In this document: positions 35,084-43,317 of the stretch, piece after piece
How the letters are laid out: every line of letters begins with the position of its first letter
How positions within the stretch are numbered: the first letter of the stretch is position 1
NCBI RefSeq assembly: GCF_001439695.1
Contig: NZ_JYLL01000015.1
Location: forward strand, 62,001-126,000
Reading direction: 5' to 3'
DNA from: Pseudomonas veronii
GTDB taxonomy: Bacteria; Pseudomonadota; Gammaproteobacteria; Pseudomonadales; Pseudomonadaceae
DNA length: 64,000 nucleotides
Position numbers and translations under genes: made by a program
The notes under the pieces: model-generated
Told to the model about the DNA's origin: nothing
The model's database searches: none
The model's input: the letters and a program-made list of their open reading frames with translations, nothing else

Positions 35084-35452
35084 ATGACCGAGCATGCGTC
35101 TGATCGCCGTCGTTTTCGCCGGATAGCCTTTGATGCCAAGACCAAACTCCGGCAGAACGGTCGGGAATGGTCGGTGCAACTGGTGGACTTATCGCTGAAG
35201 GGCTTGTTGGTGCAGAAACCGACGCCCTGGCTCGGCATCGGTACTGAGTCGTTCGATGTGGATATCCACCTGGATGCCAATACCGATGTGCAGATGCGGG
35301 TCAGGCTGACCCATGACCAGACTGACCAACTGGGGTTTGAATGCGAGCACATCAGTCTGGAATCGATCAGCCATTTGCGCCGCTTGATCGAGTTGAACCT
35401 GGGAGATCAGGCAGAACTGGAGCGGCAGTTGGGCGCGCTGCTGGAGCACTGA
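35084..35452 (+). CDS. mapZ: PilZ-domain c-di-GMP receptor, MapZ-like
   Basis: A 122-residue single PilZ domain with the c-di-GMP-binding RRxxR element (RRRFRR near residue 10) and DLSLKG (the DxSxxG motif, near residue 35). It ends ISHLRRLIELNLGDQAELERQL, very close to what I recall of P. aeruginosa PA4608/MapZ. MapZ, when bound to c-di-GMP, inhibits the chemotaxis methyltransferase CheR1. Position next to radA also fits PA4608. It may connect MorA-derived c-di-GMP to chemoreceptor methylation. Confidence 0.85.
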   Translation: MTEHASDRRRFRRIAFDAKTKLRQNGREWSVQLVDLSLKGLLVQKPTPWLGIGTESFDVDIHLDANTDVQMRVRLTHDQTDQLGFECEHISLESISHLRRLIELNLGDQAELERQLGALLEH

Positions 35453-35505
35453 CCACCGGTGCGAGGGGTTTGCGCCCTCCCACATGTGTACTGCGGTGTT
35501 GCGGG

Positions 35506-36873
35506 CTACTCGAAAAGTGCATCCAACGCCTGCTCCAGCCGCGTCACTGCAATCACCTGCAACCCCGGCGGCGCTTCCTTCGGCGCGTTGCCCTTGGGCA
35601 CGATCGCGCGCTTGAAGCCGTGTTTGGCCGCTTCTTTCAAACGCTCCTGACCGCTGGGCACCGGGCGCACTTCGCCCGACAGGCCAACTTCGCCGAACAC
35701 CAGCAGGTCGTGGGGCAGCGGCCGGTTGCGCAGGCTAGACATCACCGCCGCCATCAACGCCAGGTCGGACGCGGTCTCCAGCACCTTGACCCCGCCCACC
35801 ACGTTAAGGAACACGTCCTGGTCATGGGTCGGGATGCCGCCGTGCCGATGGAGTACCGCAAGCAGCATTGCCAGGCGGTTCTGGTCCAGGCCCAGGGTCA
35901 CTCGACGTGGGTTGGCCAAATGGCTGTCGTCCACCAGCGCCTGGACTTCCACCAGCATTGGCCGGGTGCCTTCCCACGTTGCCATCACCACACTACCGGG
36001 GACTTCTTCCTGGGCACGGGTCAGAAAAATCGCCGAGGGGTTGGAGACTTCTTTCAGCCCGCGGTCGGTCATGGCGAATACGCCCAGCTCGTTCACCGCA
36101 CCGAAGCGGTTCTTCACGGCGCGCAGCAAACGCAAACGGCCATCGGACTCGCCTTCGAAATACAGCACGGTGTCGACCATGTGCTCCAACACCCGTGGCC
36201 CGGCCAGCGCGCCTTCCTTGGTCACGTGACCGACCAGGAAAATCGCCGTGCCGCTCTGCTTGGCATAGCGCACCAGCAGCGCCGCGCTCTCACGCACCTG
36301 GGACACGCCGCCCGGAGCCGATTGCAGTTGTTCGGTGAAAATCGTCTGGATCGAGTCGATCACCATGACCTTGGGCTTTTCGATCCGCGCGGTGGCGATG
36401 ATGCTTTCGATGCAGGTTTCGGTCATCACCCGCAGTTGGTCCTGGGGCAAGCCCAGGCGGCGTGCGCGCATGGCCACTTGTTGCTGGGATTCTTCGCCGG
36501 TGACGTACAACGCCGGCATGCGGCTGGCGATGCTGCACAGGGTTTGCAACAGGATGGTCGACTTGCCGATACCGGGGTCGCCGCCGATCAGCACCACCGA
36601 ACCGTCCACCAGGCCACCGCCCAGCACGCGGTCGAGCTCACCGGACGCGGTGGAGAAACGCGGGACTTCCTCGACGCTGACTTCGGCCAGGGTCTTGATC
36701 TGCGCCTGTTGCCCGGTCCAGCCGGCACGGCCGCTGGGGGCCGCGGCGCCGCCGCTTTCGATCATGGTTTCGGTGAGGGTGTTCCACGCCCCGCACTCGG
36801 TACACTGGCCGGCCCACTTGGGAAAGGTCGCGCCGCACTCGGTGCAGCCGTAAATGCGCTTGGCCTTTGCCAT
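35506..36873 (-). CDS. radA: DNA repair protein RadA
   Basis: A 455-residue RecA-like branch-migration protein: N-terminal C4 zinc finger (CTECGATFPKWAGQCTECGAW), Walker A GGDPGIGKST, the RadA-specific KNRFG motif (KNRFGAVNELG) and a C-terminal Lon-like domain. It processes recombination intermediates. It is transcribed toward mapZ and ends about 50 bases from it. The next gene upstream, ankB, starts 36 bases before its own far end and belongs to a separate unit. Confidence 0.97.
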   Translation of the reverse strand: MAKAKRIYGCTECGATFPKWAGQCTECGAWNTLTETMIESGGAAAPSGRAGWTGQQAQIKTLAEVSVEEVPRFSTASGELDRVLGGGLVDGSVVLIGGDPGIGKSTILLQTLCSIASRMPALYVTGEESQQQVAMRARRLGLPQDQLRVMTETCIESIIATARIEKPKVMVIDSIQTIFTEQLQSAPGGVSQVRESAALLVRYAKQSGTAIFLVGHVTKEGALAGPRVLEHMVDTVLYFEGESDGRLRLLRAVKNRFGAVNELGVFAMTDRGLKEVSNPSAIFLTRAQEEVPGSVVMATWEGTRPMLVEVQALVDDSHLANPRRVTLGLDQNRLAMLLAVLHRHGGIPTHDQDVFLNVVGGVKVLETASDLALMAAVMSSLRNRPLPHDLLVFGEVGLSGEVRPVPSGQERLKEAAKHGFKRAIVPKGNAPKEAPPGLQVIAVTRLEQALDALFE

Positions 36874-36908
36874 TTGAGAACCTCCAACCGAAAAACCGCG
36901 ATGATAGC

Positions 36909-37457
36909 TCAGCGCGGCGCCGGGGTCCGGATTTCACCGCTGGCCAATCGTGAAGCACTGTTGCCGATCGGGTCTTCGGCATTCAGGTCGGCGCCTTTGG
37001 CCTTCAATTCGTCGAGCAGTTCGAGACGCTTGAACAGCCCGGCGTACATGGCGGCGGTCTGCCCGGCGCCGTTGCGCTGGTCGGGGTTGCAGTCGGTGGC
37101 CAGCAGGCGCTGGGCAATCTTCAGCTCGCCCTTGAAAATCGCGCCCATCAACGCAGTGTTGCCGCGCTTGTCCTGCACACAGGCATCGGCGCCGGCGGCG
37201 AGCAGACGTTCAACGTAGGCGCTTTCGCCATGGTAGGCGGCGAGGATCAGTGCGGTGTAGCCCTTGTCGTCCTGGGTATTGAGGGGGAAGCCGGCGTCGA
37301 TGAAGGTATCGAGCATGGGCAGGTCGCCGCGACGTGCGGCATCGAAATAGTAGCCTTGCAATTGCGCCTTGAGCGCCGCTGCGTCATTGGGCGCAGGCTG
37401 CCCGGCAACCCCGCTCAGCGACCAGCAGGCCAGCAGCGCGCCGATGAAGGTACGCAT
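36909..37457 (-). CDS. ankB: Ankyrin-repeat periplasmic protein AnkB
   Basis: A 182-residue protein with signal peptide MRTFIGALLACWSLSGVAG and four or five ankyrin repeats (for example DDKGYTALILAAYHGESAYVE and DKRGNTALMGAIFKGELKIA). In P. aeruginosa ankB lies downstream of katB and is needed for full KatB activity in the periplasm. The same order holds here, with a REPIN in the gap. Confidence 0.9.
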   Translation of the reverse strand: MRTFIGALLACWSLSGVAGQPAPNDAAALKAQLQGYYFDAARRGDLPMLDTFIDAGFPLNTQDDKGYTALILAAYHGESAYVERLLAAGADACVQDKRGNTALMGAIFKGELKIAQRLLATDCNPDQRNGAGQTAAMYAGLFKRLELLDELKAKGADLNAEDPIGNSASRLASGEIRTPAPR

Positions 37458-37481
37458 TGATTCAACTCCTCTACAAAACCC

Positions 37482-37583
37482 TTGTAGGAGCGAGCTTGCT
37501 CGCGAAAAACGTCAACGATGACGCGTGCATCCTGGATGCACGCGTTGCCTGGCAGATCTTCGCGAGCAAGCTCGCTCCTACAG
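37482..37583. repeat. REPIN, GTAGGAGCGAGC type, between katB and ankB
   Basis: Inverted arms TTGTAGGAGCGAGCTTGCTCG and CGAGCAAGCTCGCTCCTACAG with a central inverted segment GCGTGCATCC / GGATGCACGC. It may modulate the relative expression or stability of katB and ankB mRNA. Confidence 0.9.
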
Positions 37584-37594
37584 GGGGGGTGGGG

Positions 37595-39136
37595 TTAGTC
37601 GGTGAGTTTTTGTGCCAGCGCTTTCACGCGGGCCAGGTCACCTTTGGCGACCTTGGTCACGCCGGCGCCGTATTCCGGGTCGGCTTTATAGAGGAAGGAC
37701 AGGATGATGTGCTTGCTCTCGTCGTCGGTGGTGGCCAGGGAGCCGCCGAAGTTGTCGATCAAGTCCTGACGTTCTTTCTTGCTGTAGGAGCGATACAGAT
37801 CACCGGCCTGCTTGAAGTTCTGCTCACGCTGGATCTTCGCCTGCTGGGTACTGCCCGCCAGCGGCGACTGGCTGTAGCGCGCGGTTTGCGGCTCTTCCCG
37901 TGGCAACAGGCGGCTTGGCTGGTAGTTCACGCCGGTGCTGGTCTTGCCGGAATTCATCGCGCCGTCCTGGTTGCCGTTGTTGACGGTGACCCGTGGCGCG
38001 TTGATCGGCAGTTGCAGGGCGTTGGCGCCCAGGCGGTACATCTGCGTGTCGGCATAGGAGAACACTCGGCCTTGCAGCAGGCGGTCTTCCGACGGCTCGA
38101 TACCCGGCACCAGATTGGCCGGGGCCATGGCCACTTGCTCGGTTTCCTGGAAGACATTGGCCGGGTTGCGGTTCAACACCATCTGCCCGACTTTGCGCTC
38201 GGGTATGCCGGGCCAGATCTTGGTGGCGTCCAGCGGGTCGAAATCGAACTTGGCCAGTTCCTCAGGTTTGAGCACCTGCACGTACAAGTCCCACTTGGGG
38301 AAGTCGCCCTTGTTGATATGGGTGACCAAGTCATTCGTCATATGACTGTAGTCACGGCCCTGCACCTCAGTGACTTGCTTGGGATCAAGATTCTTGATGC
38401 CTTGCAGGCTCTTCCAGTGGAACTTGACGTAATGCACTTCGCCCTTGGCGTTGATCAACTTGTAGGCATGTACGCCGTTGCCGTCCATTTCGCGGTAACT
38501 GGCCGGCGTGCCGGAGTCGGAGTACAGCTCGGTCAGGGTGCGGGTGGCTTCGGGAACATGGGAGAAGAAGTCGAAACGACGCGAGTCATCATCCAGGTTA
38601 GTGCGCGGGTCGGGTTTGAAGGCATGGACCATGTCCGGGAACTTGATGGCGTCTCGGATAAAGAACGTCGGGAAGTTGTTGCCGACCAGGTCCCAGTTGC
38701 CGTCGGCGGTGTAGAACTTGGTGGCGAAGCCGCGAGGGTCGCGCAGGGTTTCCGGGGAGTGATTGCCGTGTACCACCGCCGAGAACCGCACGAATACCGG
38801 GGTTGCCTCACCGGCGGCGAAAACTTTGGCCTTGGTCAGGTCGCTGAGGTTATCGGTGACGGTAAACGTGCCGTGAGCGCCGGTGCCACGGGCATGTACC
38901 ACGCGCTCGGGGATGCGTTCGCGGTCGAAGCGTTGCAGCTTCTGAATCAGTTGCACATCTTGCAGCAGCACCGGGCCGTTGGCGCCCGCGGTTTGCGAGT
39001 TCTGGTTGTCGCCGACGGCGGCACCATTGTCACGGGTCAGGTTGGCGGCCAGCACAGACAGCGAAAGCAGGCTGACGGTTGCCAGCACCAGCGCATGTCG
39101 CGCCAGAACGGGCGCGCGGCTCATTGGGTTGTTCAT
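37595..39136 (-). CDS. katB: Periplasmic catalase KatB
   Basis: A 513-residue monofunctional haem catalase. A signal peptide is present (LALVLATVSLLSLSVLAA-like, cleaved near residue 31). The distal His is in VVHARGTGAHGTF, the Asn in the GNNFPTFFIRD loop and the proximal Tyr in RVFSYADTQMYRLG. It destroys hydrogen peroxide in the periplasm. It is divergent from mscL and followed by ankB. OxyR control is expected for the family, but I could not align a convincing OxyR site upstream. Confidence 0.95.
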   Translation of the reverse strand: MNNPMSRAPVLARHALVLATVSLLSLSVLAANLTRDNGAAVGDNQNSQTAGANGPVLLQDVQLIQKLQRFDRERIPERVVHARGTGAHGTFTVTDNLSDLTKAKVFAAGEATPVFVRFSAVVHGNHSPETLRDPRGFATKFYTADGNWDLVGNNFPTFFIRDAIKFPDMVHAFKPDPRTNLDDDSRRFDFFSHVPEATRTLTELYSDSGTPASYREMDGNGVHAYKLINAKGEVHYVKFHWKSLQGIKNLDPKQVTEVQGRDYSHMTNDLVTHINKGDFPKWDLYVQVLKPEELAKFDFDPLDATKIWPGIPERKVGQMVLNRNPANVFQETEQVAMAPANLVPGIEPSEDRLLQGRVFSYADTQMYRLGANALQLPINAPRVTVNNGNQDGAMNSGKTSTGVNYQPSRLLPREEPQTARYSQSPLAGSTQQAKIQREQNFKQAGDLYRSYSKKERQDLIDNFGGSLATTDDESKHIILSFLYKADPEYGAGVTKVAKGDLARVKALAQKLTD

Positions 39137-39423
39137 CGAGGTTTCCTCTGGTTTTTTTAATGCACATTCAGTTGTGCTTGCCAGAGGCTAGTGACCCGCG
39201 AGTCAGAAGATAAATAGAAAAACCCCAACGGGTCGATTGAGAAAATAATCTGGTAACTCACTGAAATCGCGGGTATTTCGCGCGCGATTGATGGCACTTT
39301 GCAAACTATTTGCGATTTAATGTGTCGATAAAAACCGACAGTGTTAACAGTTGTGTCAGGCAAGCCCGCTACGACTGACTTACACTGACTTCCACCCTTC
39401 TCATCTGTAACAAGGAATAACCT

Positions 39424-39840
39424 ATGGGCGTGATCAGTGAGTTCAAGGCCTTCGCGGTCAAAGGTAATGTGGTCGACATGGCCGTCGGGATTATCATCGG
39501 CGCCGCCTTCGGCAAAATTGTTTCCTCGTTTGTAGGCGACGTGGTGATGCCACCGATCGGTCTGTTGATCGGCGGTGTGGACTTCGCTGATCTGGCGGTG
39601 ACGCTCAAGGCTGCGCAGGGCGATGTCCCGGCGGTCGTGCTGGCCTACGGCAAGTTCATCCAGAGCGTGATCGACTTCCTGATCGTCGCGTTTGCGATCT
39701 TCATGGGTGTGAAGGCCATCAACCGCCTGAAACGCGAAGAAGCCGTGGCCCCCAGCCTGCCGCCGACGCCGAGCAAGGAAGAAGTGTTGCTGGGTGAGAT
39801 CCGCGATCTGCTCAAGGCACAGAACGACAAACCGCAATAA
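39424..39840 (+). CDS. mscL: Large-conductance mechanosensitive channel
   Basis: A 138-residue protein with two membrane helices and the MscL signature starting EFKAFAVKGNVVDMAVGIIIGAAFGKIVSSFV. It opens under high membrane tension to release solutes on hypo-osmotic shock. A terminator follows, overlapping the convergent fpr end. Confidence 0.97.
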   Translation: MGVISEFKAFAVKGNVVDMAVGIIIGAAFGKIVSSFVGDVVMPPIGLLIGGVDFADLAVTLKAAQGDVPAVVLAYGKFIQSVIDFLIVAFAIFMGVKAINRLKREEAVAPSLPPTPSKEEVLLGEIRDLLKAQNDKPQ

Positions 39841-39858
39841 GCCGTATCGGTTTGAACG

Positions 39859-39886
39859 AAGGCGCCTCCAGGGGCGCCTTTTTTGT
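39859..39886 (+). terminator. Terminator after mscL
   Basis: The stem AAGGCGCC / GGCGCCTT with a 6-base loop (39859–39880) runs into TTTTTT. It starts 18 bases after the mscL stop and ends at the stop of convergent fpr. Confidence 0.9.
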
Positions 39887-40662
39887 TACCAGTAGTTCTC
39901 CACCGCCACCTGGCCGGGGCGCCGGGACAGGCTCAATTGCATATCGCGTTGTTTGAGCAACTGACGGGTGTCGTCGATCATCTGCGGGTTGCCGCAAATC
40001 ATCACGCGCGAATGCTCTGGGGTCAGCGCGACGCCGGCTGCGCGCTCCAGCTCGCCATTCTCGATCAGGGTAGTAATGCGCCCGTGCAGCGCACCAGGGT
40101 ACTGCTCGCGGGTGACCAGCGGCAGATAGGTCAGCTTGTGGGCGTACTCGGCCAGGTACTCACGCTGCGCCAGCCCCTGGATCAGCGACTGATAGGCCAG
40201 CTCCCTGGCTTCCCGGGCGCTGTACACGAGGATGATGCGCTCGAATTTTTCCCAGACCTCGAAGTCCTGCAGGATCGACAGGAACGGCGCCACTCCGGTG
40301 CCGGTGCCCAGCAACCATAAGTCACGACCGTCGACAAACCGGTTCAGGGTCAGGAAGCCTGTGGCCTGACGCTCGACCATCAACGTATCACCGACGCGCA
40401 GACGGCTCAGCTCGCTGGTGAACTCGCCACCGGGCACCACGATCGAGAAAAAATCCAGGTACTCATCAAACGGCGACGACACCACGGAGTACGCGCGCCA
40501 TACCGTGCTGCCATCGGCCTTGGTCACCCCCAGGCGCACGAACTGGCCGGCGGTGAACCGAAAGCCCGGGTCACGGGTGGTGCGCAGGGTGAAGAGGCTG
40601 GGGGTCAGCGATTGCACGTCGAGCAGGGTCTGGCGGGTAAATTTCTCAGCACTGGCCGTCAT
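39886..40662 (-). CDS. fpr: Ferredoxin–NADP reductase
   Basis: A 258-residue FAD enzyme: flavin motif RAYSVVSSP, NADP-side motif GTGTGVAPFLSIL, and the C-terminal VENYW. It passes electrons between NADPH and ferredoxin or flavodoxin, and in Pseudomonas contributes to oxidative-stress and iron handling. It is divergent from the LuxR-type gene. In other Pseudomonas fpr is controlled by the LysR protein FinR, which is not adjacent here. Confidence 0.94.
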   Translation of the reverse strand: MTASAEKFTRQTLLDVQSLTPSLFTLRTTRDPGFRFTAGQFVRLGVTKADGSTVWRAYSVVSSPFDEYLDFFSIVVPGGEFTSELSRLRVGDTLMVERQATGFLTLNRFVDGRDLWLLGTGTGVAPFLSILQDFEVWEKFERIILVYSAREARELAYQSLIQGLAQREYLAEYAHKLTYLPLVTREQYPGALHGRITTLIENGELERAAGVALTPEHSRVMICGNPQMIDDTRQLLKQRDMQLSLSRRPGQVAVENYW

Positions 40663-41063
40663 GGGGAGCTCCGTTCTACAGGTGCCCTAGTGTCCCCCAA
40701 AGTCACGTGCGGAAACACCCGCAGTCGGTAGTGGCATTGTGAATAGAGCAAAAAAAACCACAAGTTGATGGCTATTTAATTGCACTACTAAACATTTGGC
40801 TATTAGTCCAAGACACATCACAACATCGCCCCATAGTGCGATTGTCAGTGACGCATTACAGACGCTAAAACCCACTAAAAAAGGGCAAACCTTCGCAAAA
40901 AGTTGCGGACGGAAGTTGCACACCTGCTTAAAGAGTCTTAGAACACGACGAACAAGAACGAAAATTTCCGCTGCAAGTGTAGTCCGTGTCCTACACTAAT
41001 TTGCGTGCAACATTGGGGGCCAGGACGTACCCAAGTCACAAAGAATTCCATGGAGAGCTTCCG
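40663..41063. other. AT-rich divergent regulatory region (fpr / luxR-type)
   Basis: This 400-base region lacks a credible gene; an open frame on the minus strand (40687–40923) has no ribosome binding site or family. It is AT-rich around 40740–40870 and should hold both promoters. AACAAGAA at 40951–40958 is a perfect AANAANAA but lies over 100 bases before the start. No clear dyad lux box was found. Confidence 0.5.
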
Positions 41064-41774
41064 ATGGTCAACTGGCGCAATACACGACTCCCTAAACTGG
41101 AAGGCGAGGACAAGATCACCAGTGTATTTGAAATGGTCATCAACAAAACCTACGAGCTTGGCTTCCAATTCTGTTCCTTCACGATGAGTTCACAACGACC
41201 CACACACCCATGCAAACCGATTTGCCTCAACAACTACCCAAATGAATGGAACTCCCTGTACGACCAGGCCCACTTTTTCGACGTAGACCCGGTTGTCACC
41301 CACTGCAAACGTTGCGTACTACCGATTGTCTGGGAGGAAAAAGTGTTCGGCGCCGCGCCGAATTTGTGGGAACTGGCCCGGTCCTCTGGCGTGCATCTTG
41401 GATGGACCCAGGCGGTCCACGATTTCCAGGGTGTGTTCAGCATGCTGACTCTGGGACGCAGCAAGGGCGAGGTCAGCCCGGAAGAGCTGTACGAAAAGGC
41501 CGGCCAGGTATTGTGGCTCTGTCATGCGATGCATGCGGTGGTCGCACAGAAATATGCCGACAAGCCCAACGCGCCTTCGGCCTGCAAATTGACACCACGG
41601 GAGACAGAAATCCTCAAATGGTCAGCCCTGGGCAAAACGGCTGCCGATATCGCCGCCATACTGTGCCTGTCGGAACGCACCATTGGTTTTCATCTCAAAA
41701 GCATCTTCACTAAAATGGGCGTCAATAACAAAATCGCTGCGGTGCTCTGTGCCTCGAAAGCAGGCTTGTTTTAA
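41064..41774 (+). CDS. LuxR-type regulator with canonical autoinducer pocket
   Basis: A 236-residue protein with an N-terminal autoinducer-binding domain (about 15–160) and a C-terminal LuxR helix-turn-helix (LTPRETEILKWSALGKTAADIAAILCLSERTIGFHLKSIF). Counting from EWNSLY to DVDPVV to VW, the residues equivalent to TraR Trp57, Tyr61, Asp70 and Trp85 are all present and correctly spaced. AHL binding is therefore plausible. The plant-compound subgroup (OryR/XccR type) replaces the first two, so it is not of that kind. No luxI-type synthase is in the window. The start at 41064 has GGAGAG upstream; a longer frame from 40986 is less likely. Confidence 0.88.
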   Translation: MVNWRNTRLPKLEGEDKITSVFEMVINKTYELGFQFCSFTMSSQRPTHPCKPICLNNYPNEWNSLYDQAHFFDVDPVVTHCKRCVLPIVWEEKVFGAAPNLWELARSSGVHLGWTQAVHDFQGVFSMLTLGRSKGEVSPEELYEKAGQVLWLCHAMHAVVAQKYADKPNAPSACKLTPRETEILKWSALGKTAADIAAILCLSERTIGFHLKSIFTKMGVNNKIAAVLCASKAGLF

Positions 41775-41943
41775 CCCGCTTTGAAACACCGCATGTAATC
41801 ACTCCAAAAAAAAAGTAACATTTACGGCCAACTCTGAGTGTTGACGCAGCCCCTCGGTGCCGCCTCGCAGTTCACTCAGACGGTTCCGCCGGCCGCCACA
41901 GCGCCTGCCGAACACCCATCGATTACCCAGAGCCTCCCCCGCC

Positions 41944-43068
41944 ATGCCCCTGCTCGAAAGCCCGTTCGCCCAGCTCGATCTGATCCGCCAACCCGAGCAG
42001 CACAATGATCCGCTGCAGGCCTTCGACGCCGCCGACGAGTATCTGCTCAGCTACCTGGCCGAACAGCAACCGAACGCCGCAACTCGCGTGCTGGTGCTTA
42101 ACGATAGCTTTGGCGCATTGGCCGCCAGCCTTGAGGGCCATGTGCAGGTGACATCCAGCGGCGACTCGTTTCTCGCCGCCCAAGGCCTGGAAAAAAACCT
42201 GCTGCGCAACGGCAAGGCGTTCGATGCGGTGTCGTTCATCCCCGCCAGCCAAGTGCCTGTCGGGCCATTCGACCGGGTGCTGATCCGCGTGCCGAAAACC
42301 CTGGCGCTGCTCGAAGAACAGTTGATCCGCCTGCAGGGCCAACTGGCGCCGGACGCTGAAGTTATCGCCGCAGCGATGGTCAAGCATCTGCCACGGGCCG
42401 CCGGTGAATTGCTGGAGCAGTACATCGGGCCGATGCACGCGTCCCTCGCGGTCAAAAAGGCGCGGCTGTTGATCGCCACCGTTGGGGAGCGCCCGGCCGC
42501 CGTCTCGCCCTACCCCACCCGTTACGCCTTGGACACTCCAGCCATCGCCCTGCTCAACCACGCCAACGTGTTCTGCCGCGAAAGCCTGGACATCGGCACC
42601 CGCGCCTTCCTGCCACACTTGCCCACGGGCCTTGGCAGTGCGCGAGTCGCCGACCTGGGTTGCGGCAATGGCGTACTGGCGATTGCCAGCGCCCTGCAGA
42701 ACCCGGACGCGCATTACACCTTGGTGGACGAGTCCTACATGGCCGTGCAATCGGCCGCCGAGAACTGGCAAGCGGCCCTGGGTGATCGCGAGGTCATCGT
42801 CCGCGCCGACGATGGCCTGGCCGGGCAGGCACCGCAATCGTTGGATGTGGTGCTGTGCAATCCACCGTTCCACCAGCAACAGGTGGTCGGCGACTTCCTC
42901 GCCTGGCGCATGTTCCAGCAGGCGCGCGAAGCGTTGGTGGTCGGCGGCGCCCTGTATATAGTCGGCAACCGTCACCTGGGTTATCACAGCAAGTTGGCGC
43001 GGCTGTTCCGGGGCGTCGAGCAAGTGGCCGCCACGCCCAAATTCGTCATTCTCAAAGCGCGCAAATAA
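41944..43068 (+). CDS. rlmG: 23S rRNA (guanine-N2)-methyltransferase RlmG-like
   Basis: A 374-residue protein with a degenerate N-terminal methyltransferase-like half and an active C-terminal half: the SAM motif VADLGCGNGVLAIA and the catalytic CNPPFHQQ, as in RlmG/RsmC enzymes that methylate guanine N2. Length matches RlmG. The ribosome binding site is weak, so the start at 41944 is set mainly by homology; the frame extends to 41857. Confidence 0.88.
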   Translation: MPLLESPFAQLDLIRQPEQHNDPLQAFDAADEYLLSYLAEQQPNAATRVLVLNDSFGALAASLEGHVQVTSSGDSFLAAQGLEKNLLRNGKAFDAVSFIPASQVPVGPFDRVLIRVPKTLALLEEQLIRLQGQLAPDAEVIAAAMVKHLPRAAGELLEQYIGPMHASLAVKKARLLIATVGERPAAVSPYPTRYALDTPAIALLNHANVFCRESLDIGTRAFLPHLPTGLGSARVADLGCGNGVLAIASALQNPDAHYTLVDESYMAVQSAAENWQAALGDREVIVRADDGLAGQAPQSLDVVLCNPPFHQQQVVGDFLAWRMFQQAREALVVGGALYIVGNRHLGYHSKLARLFRGVEQVAATPKFVILKARK

Positions 43069-43073
43069 AAAAA

Positions 43074-43103
43074 GACCCCGCCCCTCCAAAGAGGGGCAGG
43101 GTC
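43074..43103. terminator. Bidirectional terminator between rlmG and the cio operon
   Basis: GACCC..CCCCTC / GAGGGG..GGGTC stem with a CAAA loop, flanked by an A run on the left and AAAAAA on the right. It starts 6 bases after the rlmG stop, and the cio operon converges from the other side. Confidence 0.8.
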
Positions 43104-43137
43104 AAAAAACCGTGCCGCAAGGCAACGGGATGGGATG

Positions 43138-43305
43138 TCAGTGCGTGGTCAGGCCGGCCGCGCTCATGAACAGGCGCATCAGGCTGGCCACGATGAACAG
43201 GGCCAGCACGCTGCCGCTCCAGATCATCGCCAACCAACCAAGGCGCCGCCACAGCGGTTGCTTCTCAGCCTGTTCAATCTCGTGCAACGAAGGTTTGCCG
43301 GACAT
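43138..43305 (-). CDS. DUF2474 small membrane protein, oxidase subunit
   Basis: A 55-residue protein (MSGKPSLHEIEQAEKQPLWR start) with a single helix WLAMIWSGSVLALFIVASL. AGGAGGG overlaps the cioB stop codon, and the ATG follows 12 bases after that stop. DUF2474 proteins accompany bd-type oxidases in Pseudomonas much as CydX does in E. coli, so it likely stabilises the CioAB complex. Its small size makes it easy to miss in annotation. Confidence 0.85.
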   Translation of the reverse strand: MSGKPSLHEIEQAEKQPLWRRLGWLAMIWSGSVLALFIVASLMRLFMSAAGLTTH

Positions 43306-43317
43306 GAAACGACCCTC

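Noticed and set aside
39137..39423. OxyR binding site upstream of katB
   Set aside because: I looked for ATAG-N7-CTAT spacing; only scattered partial matches (ATAG near 39210, CTAT near 39307) were found, not a correctly spaced set.
40687..40923. A 78-codon minus-strand frame between fpr and the LuxR-type gene
   Set aside because: No ribosome binding site, no family features, AT-rich regulatory sequence.
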